Of a DNA stretch of 64,000 bases, positions 26,754-36,515 are shown piece after piece. The DNA lies in contig JAIPFF010000016.1 in assembly GCA_021736785.1 (NCBI GenBank), positions 25,529 through 89,528 of the forward strand, read 5' to 3'. The notes beneath the pieces are model-generated. The model saw only the letters and a list, made by a program, of their open reading frames with translations, did not search any database and had not been told where the DNA came from. The first letter of the stretch is position 1. Every line of letters begins with the position of its first letter. A program made the position numbers and the translations under genes. The stretch is from Thiohalocapsa sp. (GTDB taxonomy: Bacteria; Pseudomonadota; Gammaproteobacteria; Chromatiales; Chromatiaceae).

Positions 26754-27590
26754 ATGCCCAAGCCATCAAAACGTATCAAACTGCACGGATTCAACAATCT
26801 CACCAAGTCGCTTAGCTTCAATATTTACGATATTTGCTACACCGACTCGGCCGAGCAGCGCGCCGCCTATATTGCCTACATCGACGAGGCCTATAACGCC
26901 GAGCGCCTGACCGCGATCCTGACCGATGTCGCCAACATCATCGGCGCCAACATCCTCAACATCGCGCGCCAGGACTATGAGCCCCAGGGCGCGTCGGTGA
27001 CGATGCTGATCGCGGAGGAGCACATTCCGGACGATGCAATATCGAACTCGGCGACCCCGGGCCCTTTGCCCGACGCCGTGGTGGCGCATCTCGACAAGAG
27101 CCATATTACGGTTCATACCTACCCGGAGAGCCATCCGCACAACGGCATCAGCACCTTCCGCGCCGACATCGATGTGTCGACCTGCGGCGTCATCTCGCCG
27201 CTGAAGGCATTGAACTATCTGATTCACGCGTTGGAATCGGACATCGTCATCATGGACTACCGCGTGCGCGGCTTCACCCGCGACGTGAACGGCCGCAAGC
27301 ACTTCATCGACCACAACATCAGCTCGATCCAGAACTATCTGTCGCGGGACACGAAGAACCGCTACCAGATGATCGACGTCAACGTGTACCAGGAGAACCT
27401 GTTCCACACGAAGATGGTCGTCAACGACTTCCGGCTCGACGACTATTTGTTCTGCGTCGATACCGCCGAGTTGTCGGACAAGGAGTATCGGCGCATCCAG
27501 CGCTTGGTGCGCCGCGAGATGATGGAAATCTTCTACGGCCGTAACCTGAACCGCGAGATCGCCAACTGGTCGTCGCCGCGCGCGCGCTGA
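26754..27590 (+). CDS. speD: S-adenosylmethionine decarboxylase proenzyme (E. coli type)
   Basis: A 278-residue class 1A SpeD that makes decarboxylated SAM, the aminopropyl donor for spermidine. It cleaves itself at Lys115-Ser116 in [12 protein letters not shown], and Ser116 becomes the pyruvoyl cofactor. [20 protein letters not shown] and [21 protein letters not shown] are strongly conserved. Codon use looks less GC-biased here than around it, common for conserved genes. The start is ATG 26754, just after a hairpin that covers GGGGG. No speE follows; the gene stands alone and converges on coq7 with 48 bp between. Confidence 0.96.
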   Translation: MPKPSKRIKLHGFNNLTKSLSFNIYDICYTDSAEQRAAYIAYIDEAYNAERLTAILTDVANIIGANILNIARQDYEPQGASVTMLIAEEHIPDDAISNSATPGPLPDAVVAHLDKSHITVHTYPESHPHNGISTFRADIDVSTCGVISPLKALNYLIHALESDIVIMDYRVRGFTRDVNGRKHFIDHNISSIQNYLSRDTKNRYQMIDVNVYQENLFHTKMVVNDFRLDDYLFCVDTAELSDKEYRRIQRLVRREMMEIFYGRNLNREIANWSSPRAR

Positions 27591-27638
27591 CGAGACCGGC
27601 GCCGGGGGATCGGCACCGGGGAGATCGGCCCGGCCGAG

Positions 27639-28283
27639 TCAGACCCAGTAGGTTCCGCCGGTCATCACCTTGGAAACCGCCCTCATCGCCAGACGGACCG
27701 GCTGCGGCAATTCCGCGCCGCCGGCCTCCTGCGCGACATCGGCGTGGTGGATCTCGTCCTGCTGCATCTGCTCCAAGATGGCCCGGGTGCGTAAGTCGTC
27801 CGCGGGCACCTCGGCAATATGGGACGCCAGGTGGTCCTCCACCTGGCGCTCGGTCTCGACGACGAAACCGAGGCTCCACTTGTCACCAGCGATGCCGGCG
27901 GCGGCGCCCATGGCAAACGAGCCGGCGTACCAAAGCGGATTGAGCAGGCTCTTGCGCCCGCCGAGCTCTTCGATGCGCGCTTCGCACCAGGCCAGATGGT
28001 CGTTCTCCTCGCGGGCCGAGCGCTCCAGGCGCTCGCGCACCTCGTCCAGGCGCGCCGTCAGCGCCTGCCCTTGGTACAAGGCCTGTGCACAGACCTCCCC
28101 GGTGTGATTGATGCGCATCAGACGACCGAGGTGCGCACGTTCCTTATCGCTGAGATCCACATCGCGGTGGTTTTCGGCGGGGTTGCGGCGACCGGTGACC
28201 TTGGGGCGCCCGAACAGCGTGCGCACGGTCTGGTCGACATTGATGAGGACGCGGTCGATGGGGGAATAACTGCGAGTGGTCAT
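27639..28283 (-). CDS. coq7: 3-demethoxyubiquinol 3-hydroxylase (Coq7 di-iron type)
   Basis: A 214-residue di-iron carboxylate enzyme that performs the late C6 hydroxylation in ubiquinone synthesis. Iron ligands are seen in NHTGEVCAQ, REENDHLAW, ETERQVEDHL and DEIHHA (paired E and ExxH motifs). LRRxNHTGE-like LMRINHTGE and the ILEQMQQDEIHHAD end are typical. Many gammaproteobacteria use Coq7 in place of the flavin enzyme UbiF. That fits with this window, where ubiH and ubiI are present but no ubiF. The start is ATG 28283; it has a weak GAAAGAA upstream. Confidence 0.95.
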   Translation of the reverse strand: MTTRSYSPIDRVLINVDQTVRTLFGRPKVTGRRNPAENHRDVDLSDKERAHLGRLMRINHTGEVCAQALYQGQALTARLDEVRERLERSAREENDHLAWCEARIEELGGRKSLLNPLWYAGSFAMGAAAGIAGDKWSLGFVVETERQVEDHLASHIAEVPADDLRTRAILEQMQQDEIHHADVAQEAGGAELPQPVRLAMRAVSKVMTGGTYWV

Positions 28284-28311
28284 CGTGTTCTTTCGTTCGG
28301 GTTGGAAGGAA

Positions 28312-29565
28312 TTACTCCGCACTATAGAGCTGTCTTTCCAGTAGCTCCACCGGATGCAGGACTTCGACGGCCAGGCCCGCTTCGCGCAGCCGGGCAGCAA
28401 GATGGGCGGCACAGCCGCTGTTGGTCGTCACGAGATAATTGGGCTCGAGCCGCGCGAGGTGCGCGACCTTGTCCGCCGCCAGCGTCACGGCAGTGTCCGG
28501 ATGCTCCAGCAGATAGGTGCCCGCGGCGCCGCAGCAGGTCTCGTTGCCGTCCAGCGCCACCACGTCCAGGGCAGGAATTCGGCGCAGCAGCGCATAGACG
28601 GCCTCGGTATCACGCAGCACGTTGCGATGGGAGCAAGGCTCGTGCACTGCGGCCCGTGCCGCCAGCGGCGCCACCCGCACGTGCGCGGGCCACGGCGTGT
28701 CGACCAAGAAACGGCACACCTCCACCGCCGGCAGGCGCAGGCGCAGTTCGGCGACGCAGGCGCTGGATGTGCCGACCACCGCGTGGTGCCGGAAGGCCTC
28801 GGCATTGCGATTCAGCAGCGCATCGGCGCGCCCCGGCTGACCATTGTGCCGGTGCATGGCGCCGCAGCAGACTTGGCCGTCGGGGACGTCGAGCGCGATC
28901 TCGAGCCGCTGCATGACTCGCTGTGCCGCCTGCGCGACGCCGGGCTCGAGCCCACGGGCGATACAGCCGAGAAACAGGCCCGCCGATGCCGTGTGCGCAC
29001 CGGCATCCGCACGGGCGGTCAGCCGGCGGCCCGGCATGCGCAGGCGCCACGCGAGGCCGTCCAGGATCGCGCGCCTCGGCTCGCGCAGCAGCCCGAGCGC
29101 GCGCGCCAGCCAGGCGACACCGCTTCTCCGATACAGTGCGGCCGCGGCGGCAAGCGGCCGCAGCGATAGTCCGTGCGTGAGAATGTCGAGGCGCATGCGC
29201 GCGAGCATGCGCCGATGGCGGGGCAGCCGCGCGAAACGCTCTGCACGGGCGCCGTCCATCAGCGTGCCGAACTGCACCAGGGAAGGACAGGCGGGCTCGC
29301 AGGCCCGGCACTCGAGGCAGTTACCCAAGTGCTCGCCGAGCCTCGGACCGTCGTCGAGCGCCCCCGACATCAGGCCCTGAATCAGCGCAATGCGCCCGCG
29401 CGGCGACTCGGCCTCGTCGCGAAACAGGCGAAACGTGGGGCAATGCGGCAGGCAGAAACCGCATTTGACACACTGGTCGGCCAGCTGCAGCAACTGCCGC
29501 GCGTGAGCGCTGTCAGCGGCGGCGGAGCGAGAGCCACGCAACGGCGCCGGCGTCACGGGCGCCAC
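28312..29565 (-). CDS. GlcF-like (Fe-S)-binding oxidoreductase subunit
   Basis: A protein of about 417 residues with two [4Fe-4S] motifs near the N-terminus (CVKCGFCLPHCP and CLECRACEPACP) and two CCG domains (CCGAMHRHNGQ, CCGAAGTYLL), the layout of the glycolate oxidase iron-sulfur subunit GlcF and heterodisulfide-reductase-like proteins. It should pass electrons from a flavin subunit to the quinone pool, but no glcD/glcE is in the window, so the partner and substrate are open. The start is uncertain: the frame is open to ATG 29721, but that extension is low-complexity. Homologues begin shortly before LLQLADQC, so I used GTG 29565; GTG 29556 and TTG 29541 are also possible. Confidence 0.8.
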   Translation of the reverse strand: MAPVTPAPLRGSRSAAADSAHARQLLQLADQCVKCGFCLPHCPTFRLFRDEAESPRGRIALIQGLMSGALDDGPRLGEHLGNCLECRACEPACPSLVQFGTLMDGARAERFARLPRHRRMLARMRLDILTHGLSLRPLAAAAALYRRSGVAWLARALGLLREPRRAILDGLAWRLRMPGRRLTARADAGAHTASAGLFLGCIARGLEPGVAQAAQRVMQRLEIALDVPDGQVCCGAMHRHNGQPGRADALLNRNAEAFRHHAVVGTSSACVAELRLRLPAVEVCRFLVDTPWPAHVRVAPLAARAAVHEPCSHRNVLRDTEAVYALLRRIPALDVVALDGNETCCGAAGTYLLEHPDTAVTLAADKVAHLARLEPNYLVTTNSGCAAHLAARLREAGLAVEVLHPVELLERQLYSAE

Positions 29566-29807
29566 CGCGCCGGCAGCGCACGCGGCGACGGCTTGGTTAG
29601 CGGCATTTCGCGCACTATCTTGATACGTGCTCGTGGGTGGCCGAGGCGGCGCGCTGCGGCGGGCACCGGACGAGCTGGCGAAACGGCGCCGGCCGCCGCC
29701 GCACGGTAATCGGCGCAGCACCCGCGACCCGGCTTAGCGTGCCCCCGAACAATCACGTCCGACGCCCCGTGCCGCGTCGATGCATCGCTCCTGCAAGGGT
29801 AATCATC

Positions 29808-30122
29808 GTGTCCTATTACAAACATCACGTCTTCATCTGCACTAATCTGCGCGCCGACGGGAGCCAGTGCTGCCAACAGTGTAACGCTCAGGCATCGCGG
29901 GATTACCTGAAGGCGCGAACCAAGGCCTTGGGCATCGCCGGCAAGGACGGTGTGCGCGTCAATAGCGCCGGCTGCCTGGACCGCTGCAGCGAGGGCCCGG
30001 TGGCGGTGGTCTACCCGGAGGGCGTCTGGTACACCTATGTCGACACCGAGGACTTGGAAGAAATCCTGCAGCGGCACCTGATCGAGGGCGAGCCCGTCGA
30101 TCGGTTGCGTCTGCCGGACTGA
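29808..30122 (+). CDS. Thioredoxin-like [2Fe-2S] ferredoxin
   Basis: A 104-residue ferredoxin with a thioredoxin fold, related to the NuoE family and the Shethna-type proteins. Cluster ligands are Cys11 (FICTNLR), one of the cysteines at 21-25 (SQCCQQC), Cys56 and Cys60 (AGCLDRC), followed by GPVAVVYPEGVWY. Its electron partner is unknown. The start is GTG 29808, with AAGGG eight bases upstream; this gives MSYYKHHVFICTN, the usual N-terminus. It is divergent from the GlcF-like gene and lies 205 bp before rplM. Confidence 0.88.
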   Translation: MSYYKHHVFICTNLRADGSQCCQQCNAQASRDYLKARTKALGIAGKDGVRVNSAGCLDRCSEGPVAVVYPEGVWYTYVDTEDLEEILQRHLIEGEPVDRLRLPD

Positions 30123-30219
30123 CCCGGCAGGCGTGCGGCGCGCGCCGAGCCGCCTATGATAACGCGTGCCGCGCGCTGCCGAAGGCGGCACCTCAGGCCC
30201 GCGGATCGAATGCGCGCGC

Positions 30220-30249
30220 TTGCACCCAGGCAACAGGCTGGTATATGAT
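30220..30249 (+). promoter_or_regulatory. Probable sigma-70 promoter of rplM-rpsI
   Basis: TTGCAC, 18-base spacer, TATGAT. It is located 79 bp upstream of the rplM start, in the right orientation and in a region that has no gene. The match is 5/6 in each box, which makes it the best candidate for the ribosomal protein operon. Confidence 0.6.
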
Positions 30250-30327
30250 TCGCGGTCTTTCTTCACGGCCTTACCCACCACCGGGTGTCGAGGCTGCAGC
30301 AGCGAATTTTGTCGGGAGCGACGGAAC

Positions 30328-30756
30328 ATGACGACAGTGAGCGCAAAGCCCGCCGAGGTGCGGCGCGCGTGGTACATCATCGACGCCGAAGGCAAAACAC
30401 TCGGTCGCCTCGCGACCGAGCTCGCTCGTCGGCTGCGCGGAAAACATAAGCCCCAGTACACGCCGCACGTGGACACCGGCGACTACCTTGTGGTCGTGAA
30501 TGCCGAGAAGATCCATGTCACCGGCAATAAGCTGGCCGACAAGATGTATTACCGCCACACGGGCTACATCGGGCACCTGCGCTCGAAGTCGCTGGCCCAG
30601 ATGCTGGCCGATCACCCCGAGCGGGTCATCGAGACGGCGGTCAAGGGCATGCTCCCGCATAACCCCTTGGGTCGGGCCATGGCCAAAAAGCTCAAGGTTT
30701 ACGCCGGCCCCGAGCATCGCCATCAGGCTCAGCAGCCTCAGCCGCTCGAGATTTGA
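30328..30756 (+). CDS. rplM: 50S ribosomal protein L13
   Basis: A 142-residue L13, exactly the E. coli length. The N-terminus ([21 protein letters not shown]) and [27 protein letters not shown], then [12 protein letters not shown] are hallmark sequences. It binds 23S rRNA early in 50S assembly. ATG 30328 has GGGAG nine bases upstream. It forms the conserved pair with rpsI, separated by 90 bp. Confidence 0.98.
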   Translation: MTTVSAKPAEVRRAWYIIDAEGKTLGRLATELARRLRGKHKPQYTPHVDTGDYLVVVNAEKIHVTGNKLADKMYYRHTGYIGHLRSKSLAQMLADHPERVIETAVKGMLPHNPLGRAMAKKLKVYAGPEHRHQAQQPQPLEI

Positions 30757-30846
30757 GTTGGCGCGGCGCCGAAAACGGCGCAGCCACGGTTTCAGCGAAT
30801 TCCAATTCGGCGCTGCGGCGCACGATGCAACAGACGGATTGTCACG

Positions 30847-31236
30847 ATGACGGAAATGCACTACGCCACCGGCCGACGCAAGAGCTCGGCAGCTCGCGTC
30901 TTCTTGACGCTGGGCTCCGGCCAGATCACCATCAATGGTCGCCCCATCGACAACTTCTTCGGCCGTGAAACCGCCCGCATGGTTGTCCGCCAAGCCCTCG
31001 AGGCCGCGGAGATGGTCGATCGGGTCGACGTACGCGCCACCGTGATCGGCGGCGGGACCACCGGACAGGCGGGCGCAATTCGTCACGGTATCGCCCGCGC
31101 ACTGGTTAACTTCGACGAGAATCTGCGCGCTCCGCTGCGCCGCGCCGGCTTCCTGACCCGCGACGCCCGCGAGGTCGAGCGCAAAAAAGTCGGTCTGCAC
31201 AAGGCCCGCAAGCGCCCGCAATTCTCCAAGCGCTGA
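30847..31236 (+). CDS. rpsI: 30S ribosomal protein S9
   Basis: A 129-residue S9 with the typical [15 protein letters not shown] start, [18 protein letters not shown] and the basic end [18 protein letters not shown], whose tail reaches the P-site tRNA. ATG 30847 is used; ATG 30856 is also in frame. It is the second gene of the rplM-rpsI operon, followed 159 bp later by a tRNA gene. Confidence 0.98.
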   Translation: MTEMHYATGRRKSSAARVFLTLGSGQITINGRPIDNFFGRETARMVVRQALEAAEMVDRVDVRATVIGGGTTGQAGAIRHGIARALVNFDENLRAPLRRAGFLTRDAREVERKKVGLHKARKRPQFSKR

Positions 31237-31394
31237 CAATACGGCTGCTGCCGGCGGGAGATCGAAACCCCGCGACTCGGCAGCAAAGCATCGGCTGATG
31301 GCGATGTTGCCGCACTCATCAGCGCAAGTGGCAGTGCCCCCATGCACTGTCCTCGGACGCAGAAGCCGGAATATCACCGGCAGTCCGCTTCCCT

Positions 31395-31468
31395 TGGGGG
31401 ATCGTCTAGCGGCAGGACAACGGACTCTGACTCCGTTAACCTAGGTTCGAATCCTAGTCCCCCAGCCA
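31395..31468 (+). tRNA. tRNA-Gln (anticodon CTG)
   Basis: A 74-base cloverleaf with encoded CCA. The acceptor stem is TGGGGGA/TCCCCCA with discriminator G. The anticodon stem ACGGA/TCCGT encloses CTCTGAC, giving anticodon CTG (reads CAG, glutamine). The T arm is CTAGG-TTCGAAT-CCTAG. The U1-A72 pair is characteristic of glutamine tRNAs. It has a Rho-independent terminator 35 bp downstream. Confidence 0.97.
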
Positions 31469-31503
31469 ATTCGCCGCATCGACCGACGCGGCACACCGAT
31501 TCG

Positions 31504-31528
31504 AAGCCGGCCCGCCGCCGGCTTTTTT
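31504..31528 (+). terminator. Rho-independent terminator after tRNA-Gln
   Basis: AAGCCGGC-CCGCC-GCCGGCTT followed by TTTT: an 8-bp perfect stem with a 5-base loop and a U tract of six. It closes the rplM-rpsI/tRNA segment or the tRNA alone. Confidence 0.85.
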
Positions 31529-31737
31529 GGTTTCCGGGTAAACGTTGCCCTCGCCGCCGGCGCCATAAGAGCGCGGCGCAGAGCGCCAGCCCTGACCAAA
31601 ATACCCCGCGCACGCCCATGCAACGCCCGCCGCCCGGCTCCGGGCGCGCATATCGATGCCCGCCACCCGCGATTGCAGACGGCAATGTTGCCGACACGCA
31701 ACATTCGCTTTTTTTGTCTCTTTTTTCTAATAAACTG

Positions 31738-31766
31738 TTGCGGGATGTTGCGTCTTGATCTAATAT
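31738..31766 (+). promoter_or_regulatory. Probable sigma-70 promoter of the porin gene
   Basis: TTGCGG, 17-base spacer, TAATAT, 70 bp upstream of the porin ATG, in AT-rich DNA. The -10 is strong (5/6). It is in the expected place for a highly expressed outer-membrane protein gene. Confidence 0.6.
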
Positions 31767-31836
31767 TCTCTTCGCAAGACATGATTGCGTGTGGTGCAGG
31801 CAGTCTTTCGTTATTTTCACAACAGCGGAGAACACG

Positions 31837-33174
31837 ATGAACAAAAAGCTCATCTCTCTGGCAGTCGCAGCGGCCATGACCGCGCCGGCGGCCGCCATGG
31901 CAGAGGCCACCCTTTACGGTAAGTTGAACGTCTCGATCGACTATCAAGACGTCACGAATGCGATCGCCCCCACTTTTGAAACCACGACCGTAACTGACCC
32001 CGTCACCGGTGAGTCCGTCAGCGGCGTTGTCCTCGACGCCAACGGTGTTCCGGTCATCGCGACCGAAGGTCAGGACTTCGAGGGTTGGGGCGTTGCTCGC
32101 GAAGGTGGCTTCATGAAGGGCGCAGGTCGTGCGAACCGCATCGGCGTCAAGGGCTCCGAGGATCTGGGCAACGGGCTGAAGGCCATCTACCAGGTCGAGT
32201 TCGGCATCAACCTGTCCGCCGCCGACGATAATATCCCGAGCGGGAACAACGGCATCTCGATGCGTAACAGCTTCGTCGGTCTGGCCGGCAGCTTCGGTAC
32301 CTTCCTGGTCGGCCGTCACGACACCCCGTTGAAGATCTCCACCGGCAAGCTGGACATGTTCTCCGACACCATGGCGGACTACAACGGCACCGTCGGCTTC
32401 GACGATCTGCGTGTCGATAACGCCATCGGCTACATCAGCCCGAGCTTCTCCGGCTTCTCGTTCGCCGCCGCGCTGGTCGCCCCGGGCGGCGCCACCGCCG
32501 GTGAAGGCCTGAACATCAACTCCGACCAGCTGAACGGCGCTTACTCCCTGGCCGCGATCTACAACAACGGTCCGTTCTACGCATCCGCTGCTTACGAGGC
32601 GCTGAGCAACGAGATGTTCATGAACTCCGCCACGTCGCTGGCCGGTGACTGCGCGGTCGACGCCGCAACCTGCAGTTACGTCGGCGACGACTACACCAAG
32701 TGGCGCATCGGCCTCGGTCTTCTCGACTGGAACGGCTTTACGCTGACCGCCATTTACGAAGACCAGAGCGACCTGGCGGCAGGCCAGCAGCGCGAAGCTC
32801 TGAACTTCATCGACGAAGACGGCAACATCGTCGCCATGGGCAGCAGCCCGCTGGGCGTCACCGACCAGCAGTTGTGGCAGGTCCAGGCCGGCTACGCCTT
32901 CGGCAACAACATGGTCAAGGCCATGTACGGCTCCGTTGAGCGTGGCGATGCGCGCATCCTGGGCAGCACCCGGGACACCATCAGCATCGGCAACCTGACC
33001 GACGACCTGGCCGGCGACAAAAACACCTGGGCCATCGGTTTCGACCACAACTTCAGCAAGCGCACCAAGGCGTACGTGCTGTACACCGCGGTCGACGACG
33101 ACAACGCCGACAACATCCTCGGCTCCACCGCCGATTGGGATGGCTTCTCGCTGGGCATGATCCACAAGTTCTGA
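31837..33174 (+). CDS. Outer-membrane porin (Gram-negative porin family)
   Basis: A 445-residue trimeric-type porin. It begins with a signal peptide (KKLISLAVAAAMTAPAAAMA, cleaved before EATLYGKLN). The mature start TLYGKLNVSIDY, the RIGVKGSEDLGNGLKAIYQVEFG strand, SFVGLAGSFGTFLVGRHDTP and the final Phe (GMIHKF) needed for insertion by the BAM complex are all porin hallmarks. It lets small hydrophilic solutes cross the outer membrane. Two Cys (CAVDAATC) near residue 275 may form a loop disulfide. ATG 31837 has GGAG six bases upstream. Reduced codon diversity and its own promoter and terminator suggest high expression. Confidence 0.95.
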   Translation: MNKKLISLAVAAAMTAPAAAMAEATLYGKLNVSIDYQDVTNAIAPTFETTTVTDPVTGESVSGVVLDANGVPVIATEGQDFEGWGVAREGGFMKGAGRANRIGVKGSEDLGNGLKAIYQVEFGINLSAADDNIPSGNNGISMRNSFVGLAGSFGTFLVGRHDTPLKISTGKLDMFSDTMADYNGTVGFDDLRVDNAIGYISPSFSGFSFAAALVAPGGATAGEGLNINSDQLNGAYSLAAIYNNGPFYASAAYEALSNEMFMNSATSLAGDCAVDAATCSYVGDDYTKWRIGLGLLDWNGFTLTAIYEDQSDLAAGQQREALNFIDEDGNIVAMGSSPLGVTDQQLWQVQAGYAFGNNMVKAMYGSVERGDARILGSTRDTISIGNLTDDLAGDKNTWAIGFDHNFSKRTKAYVLYTAVDDDNADNILGSTADWDGFSLGMIHKF

Positions 33175-33198
33175 TTTCGATCAGTCGCTGGATCTGAG

Positions 33199-33226
33199 AA
33201 CGGGGCCTTCGGGCCCCGTTTTTTTT
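33199..33226 (+). terminator. Rho-independent terminator of the porin gene
   Basis: AACGGGGCC-TTCG-GGCCCCGTT followed by a run of T: a 9-bp perfect stem capped by a stable UUCG tetraloop, 24 bp after the porin stop. Confidence 0.93.
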
Positions 33227-33467
33227 GGAAAGTTCGGGAGAGGAGAATCGGCAACGTTGCCGGCGCTTGTCGGTACTCGCCGCCATCGGGCGGGCCGCGC
33301 GCCGCTCCGAGCTCCGGAAAGCTACACAGAGAGAGCGGCCAGCCCGCTCCGCGCGTGCTGCACCAAGGCCAGCACCAAAAAAGGTTGTCGACGGCCCGCG
33401 GACGATGTTTTCGCGAGGCCCGACCGCGGGGCGACATCGCATCGCCCGGCGGGGTTTTCGTCAGGCC

Positions 33468-34124
33468 CTAGGCCGTTACCGTCTTCGCTCCGGTCTCGCT
33501 GCCGAGAATCAGCACATCAGCGGGGCGCAGCGCAAAAATGCCCACCGTTACCACACCGGCCAGATTGTTGATCTGCTGCTCCAATTTGGCCGGTTCCATG
33601 ATCTGCAGGCCTTGGACATCGAGGATCAGGTTGCCGTTGTCGGTCATGAAACCTTCGCGCCAGACCGGCGTGCCTCCGAGCTTGACCAATTCGCGGGCCA
33701 CATAACTGCGGGCCATGGGGATCACCTCGACCGGCAGCGGGAAGGCCCCGAGCATGCTGACCAGCTTACTTTCGTCCGCGATACAGACGAACTTCGCGCT
33801 CGCGGCCGCAACGATCTTCTCCCGCGTCAGCGCCCCGCCGCCGCCCTTGATCAGTTGCAGCTGGTGGTTCGACTCGTCGGCACCGTCGACATACAGCGCC
33901 AGATCGCCGACGGCGTTGAGGTCGAACACCTGGATACCGTGCGCCTTCATGCGCTGGGTGGAGACCTCCGAGCTCGAGACGGCGCCTTCGATCCGGCCCT
34001 TGACCGTCGCCAGATAATCGATGAAATGATTGACGGTCGAGCCGGTGCCGACGCCCACGACGCCGCCTTCGACGTAGCCGAGCGCCGCCTCGGCGGCCTG
34101 CTTTTTCAGCGCATCCTGGTCCAT
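33468..34124 (-). CDS. rpiA: Ribose-5-phosphate isomerase A
   Basis: A 218-residue RpiA interconverting ribose-5-phosphate and ribulose-5-phosphate in the pentose phosphate pathway. Motifs: [17 protein letters not shown] (phosphate binding), [27 protein letters not shown] and [12 protein letters not shown] 34124 has GAGG seven bases upstream. The same frame stays open far upstream to 35393, antisense to ilvA, but that is a shadow and not coding. It is divergent from ilvA across 120 bp, a conserved arrangement. Confidence 0.97.
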   Translation of the reverse strand: MDQDALKKQAAEAALGYVEGGVVGVGTGSTVNHFIDYLATVKGRIEGAVSSSEVSTQRMKAHGIQVFDLNAVGDLALYVDGADESNHQLQLIKGGGGALTREKIVAAASAKFVCIADESKLVSMLGAFPLPVEVIPMARSYVARELVKLGGTPVWREGFMTDNGNLILDVQGLQIMEPAKLEQQINNLAGVVTVGIFALRPADVLILGSETGAKTVTA

Positions 34125-34244
34125 GACGTTTCCTCTGTGGATTAGTTGCAACAACCGCAATGATAACAAAGGCCCAAAGCACCCGATCTCGCGTATGCTG
34201 TTCGATTTGACAGCAAATCCACGCTCCGGCCGACCGTCGTACCC

Positions 34245-35765
34245 ATGCCGCAGTCCTATATCGAACGCATTCTCCGCGCCCGCGTCTACGATGTGGCCAA
34301 AGAATCGCCGCTGACCCTCGCACCGTCGCTGTCGCGCAGACTCGACAACCAAGTCTTCCTGAAGCGCGAAGACCTGCAGCCGGTGTTTTCGTTCAAGCTC
34401 CGCGGCGCCTACAACAAGCTTCGGCATTTGGGCGAAGCGGCGCTGGCCCGCGGCGTCATCGCGGCATCCGCCGGCAACCATGCCCAAGGCGTGTCCATGG
34501 GAGCCTCCAAGCTCGGTGTCGAAGCCGTCATCGTGATGCCGCGCACCACACCGGCGATCAAGGTGGAGGCCGTCCGCGGCTGGGGCGCCAAGGCGATCCT
34601 GCACGGCGATTCCTTCGACGAGGCCTATGCACACGCCATTGAGCTCGCCGAACAGCGCGGGCTGACGTTCATCCATCCGTTCGACGATCCCGACGTCATC
34701 GCCGGCCAAGGCACTATCGGCATGGAGATCCTGAGGCAGCATCCGGAGCCCCCGGCCGCGATCTTCGTGCCGGTCGGCGGCGGCGGGCTCATCGCCGGCA
34801 TCGCCGCCTACGTCAAGTACGTGCGCCCTTCGGTGAAGATCATCGGCGTCGAGCCGGAGGACGCGCCGACATTGCACGCGGCGTTGCACGCCGGCAAGCG
34901 CGTCACGCTGAAGGAGGTCGGACTGTTCGCCGACGGCGTCGCCGTGAAGCAGATCGGCAAAGAAACGTTTCGCGTCGCACGGGAGACGGTCGACGAGGTG
35001 GTGCTGGTCAGCACCGACGAGATCTGCGCCGCGATCAAAGACATCTACGACGACACCCGCGGTATCGCCGAGCCGGCCGGTGCGCTCGCCGTCGCCGGAC
35101 TGAAGCGCTACGTGGAGCGCGAGGGCATCAGCAAACGACATCTCATTGCCATCGAAAGCGGCGCCAACATCAACTTCGACCGGTTGCGCCATGTGGCGGA
35201 GCGCGCCGAGCTCGGCGAGCGCCGAGAAGCCCTGTTCGCGGTCGGCATCCCGGAACGCCCCGGCAGTTTTCTGGCCTTTTGCCGGGCGCTCGGAAGGCGC
35301 CAGATCACCGAATTCAATTATCGCTACGCCGCCGATACCGAAGCACATGTCTTCGTCGGCGTTGAGCTCGGCGGCGGCAAAGCCGAGCGCCAAGACTTAC
35401 TTGGGCGCTTGCAGGACAAGGGCTTCTCGGTCCTCGACATGAGCGAGAACGAGACCGCCAAGCTGCATATCCGCTTCATGGTCGGCGGGCGTGCCGCGGG
35501 CGTGAACGACGAGCGCCTGGTTCGCTTCGAGTTTCCCGAGCGCCCGGGCGCGCTGTTGGGCTTCCTCTCGGGGCTCGGCAGGCGCTGGAACATCAGCTTG
35601 TTCCACTATCGCAACCATGGTGCGGCCTATGGGCGCGTGCTGATGGGCATCCAGGTACCGCAGGCCGAGCATGCCGACTTCGAGCAACTGCTGACCGATC
35701 TGGGCTACCGCTTTTGGGACGAAAGCGACAACCCCGCGTATCAGCTCTTTGCGGGCGGGCAATGA
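34245..35765 (+). CDS. ilvA: Threonine dehydratase, biosynthetic
   Basis: A 506-residue PLP enzyme that deaminates threonine to 2-oxobutyrate, the first committed step of isoleucine synthesis, inhibited by isoleucine. Lys51 in [11 protein letters not shown] holds [16 protein letters not shown] and [16 protein letters not shown] are conserved. Two C-terminal ACT-like regulatory domains (about 330-410 and 425-505, [14 protein letters not shown] and [14 protein letters not shown]) identify the biosynthetic form, not TdcB. Its last 25 bases overlap the end of the oppositely oriented cyclo-ligase gene. Confidence 0.97.
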   Translation: MPQSYIERILRARVYDVAKESPLTLAPSLSRRLDNQVFLKREDLQPVFSFKLRGAYNKLRHLGEAALARGVIAASAGNHAQGVSMGASKLGVEAVIVMPRTTPAIKVEAVRGWGAKAILHGDSFDEAYAHAIELAEQRGLTFIHPFDDPDVIAGQGTIGMEILRQHPEPPAAIFVPVGGGGLIAGIAAYVKYVRPSVKIIGVEPEDAPTLHAALHAGKRVTLKEVGLFADGVAVKQIGKETFRVARETVDEVVLVSTDEICAAIKDIYDDTRGIAEPAGALAVAGLKRYVEREGISKRHLIAIESGANINFDRLRHVAERAELGERREALFAVGIPERPGSFLAFCRALGRRQITEFNYRYAADTEAHVFVGVELGGGKAERQDLLGRLQDKGFSVLDMSENETAKLHIRFMVGGRAAGVNDERLVRFEFPERPGALLGFLSGLGRRWNISLFHYRNHGAAYGRVLMGIQVPQAEHADFEQLLTDLGYRFWDESDNPAYQLFAGGQ

Positions 35766-36373
35766 GCGGATGGCGGTGAAGCCTTGCGGCGGTAGACCCG
35801 CGCCTCGGTGACGACGGCGTCGAGGGGCACATCCCACGGCCGGGGCTCGAGCCGCTCCACCCGCTGGCACTCATGGGCAAGGCCGATAAGCCGCGGCCGG
35901 TGCCAGCGCGCGCGTCTGCGCAGGAATGCCAGACTGCGGTCGTAGTAGCCCGCCCCCATGCCGACGCGGTTGCAGTCCGCATCGAACCCCACCAGCGGCA
36001 TCAATACGATGTCGAGCGCCTGCGCCGCATGCAGATGCCGTTTGCGCCGGACGGGCTCCGGAATGCCGTAGCGATTCGGGCGCAGGCGGTCGCCATGCCG
36101 GAAGCGGACGAACCACAGCCGGAAGGCGGTGTGCGGGCGCAGCACCGGCAGGTACCAACGGCGCCGGCCGCGGCGCATGAGCTGGAAGAACGGCCAGGGA
36201 TCCAGTTCACCGTCCGCCGGACAATAGAGCGCAATATGCCGGGCGCGGCTCAGCAGCCGGCTACCGCGCAGCAACCGCGCGGCGGCGGCGGCATGCGCTG
36301 TCTGCTCGAGCGGGGACAAAGAACGGCGGGCCGATCGCAGGCCGCGGCGCAGCGCGGCGGATGACGATTTCAC
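35741..36373 (-). CDS. fau: 5-formyltetrahydrofolate cyclo-ligase
   Basis: A protein of about 210 residues that converts 5-formyl-THF to 5,10-methenyl-THF using ATP. The signature is GFDADCNRVGMGAGYYDRSL; the basic N-terminus ALRRGLRSARRSL and the PLVGFD strand also fit. I chose GTG 36373 because the family N-terminus (KxxLRxxxRxxR) follows directly. The longer open frame to 36520 runs into the 6S RNA gene and cannot be trusted. The order zapA - 6S RNA - cyclo-ligase is the classic gammaproteobacterial arrangement (ygfA/fau in E. coli), and the transcript probably continues from 6S. Confidence 0.9.
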   Translation of the reverse strand: MKSSSAALRRGLRSARRSLSPLEQTAHAAAAARLLRGSRLLSRARHIALYCPADGELDPWPFFQLMRRGRRRWYLPVLRPHTAFRLWFVRFRHGDRLRPNRYGIPEPVRRKRHLHAAQALDIVLMPLVGFDADCNRVGMGAGYYDRSLAFLRRRARWHRPRLIGLAHECQRVERLEPRPWDVPLDAVVTEARVYRRKASPPSAHCPPAKS

Positions 36374-36515
36374 GATGAAGTCTAGGTTTAGCCGAGCAAA
36401 ACCATGCCGGGCGCTCGCCGACAAAGACCAACGGGCAATGATCGCCGCACCGATGCCGGTTCGGGCGCAGGATTTCGAGGCCGGAGAAGGAGTACGGAGA
36501 GCTCGGGGAAGGAGG

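Larger units (their letters stand above)
31469..31836. other. Intergenic region: tRNA terminator and porin promoter
   Basis: 368 bp between tRNA-Gln and the porin gene. The first part holds the terminator at 31504-31528. The second part (31680-31800) is relatively AT-rich, with T runs and the porin promoter, leaving an approximately 70-base untranslated leader. No gene is supported. Confidence 0.7.

Noticed and set aside
34125..35393. Upstream extension of the rpiA frame
   Set aside because: It is antisense to ilvA; RpiA is complete from ATG 34124, which has a good ribosome binding site.
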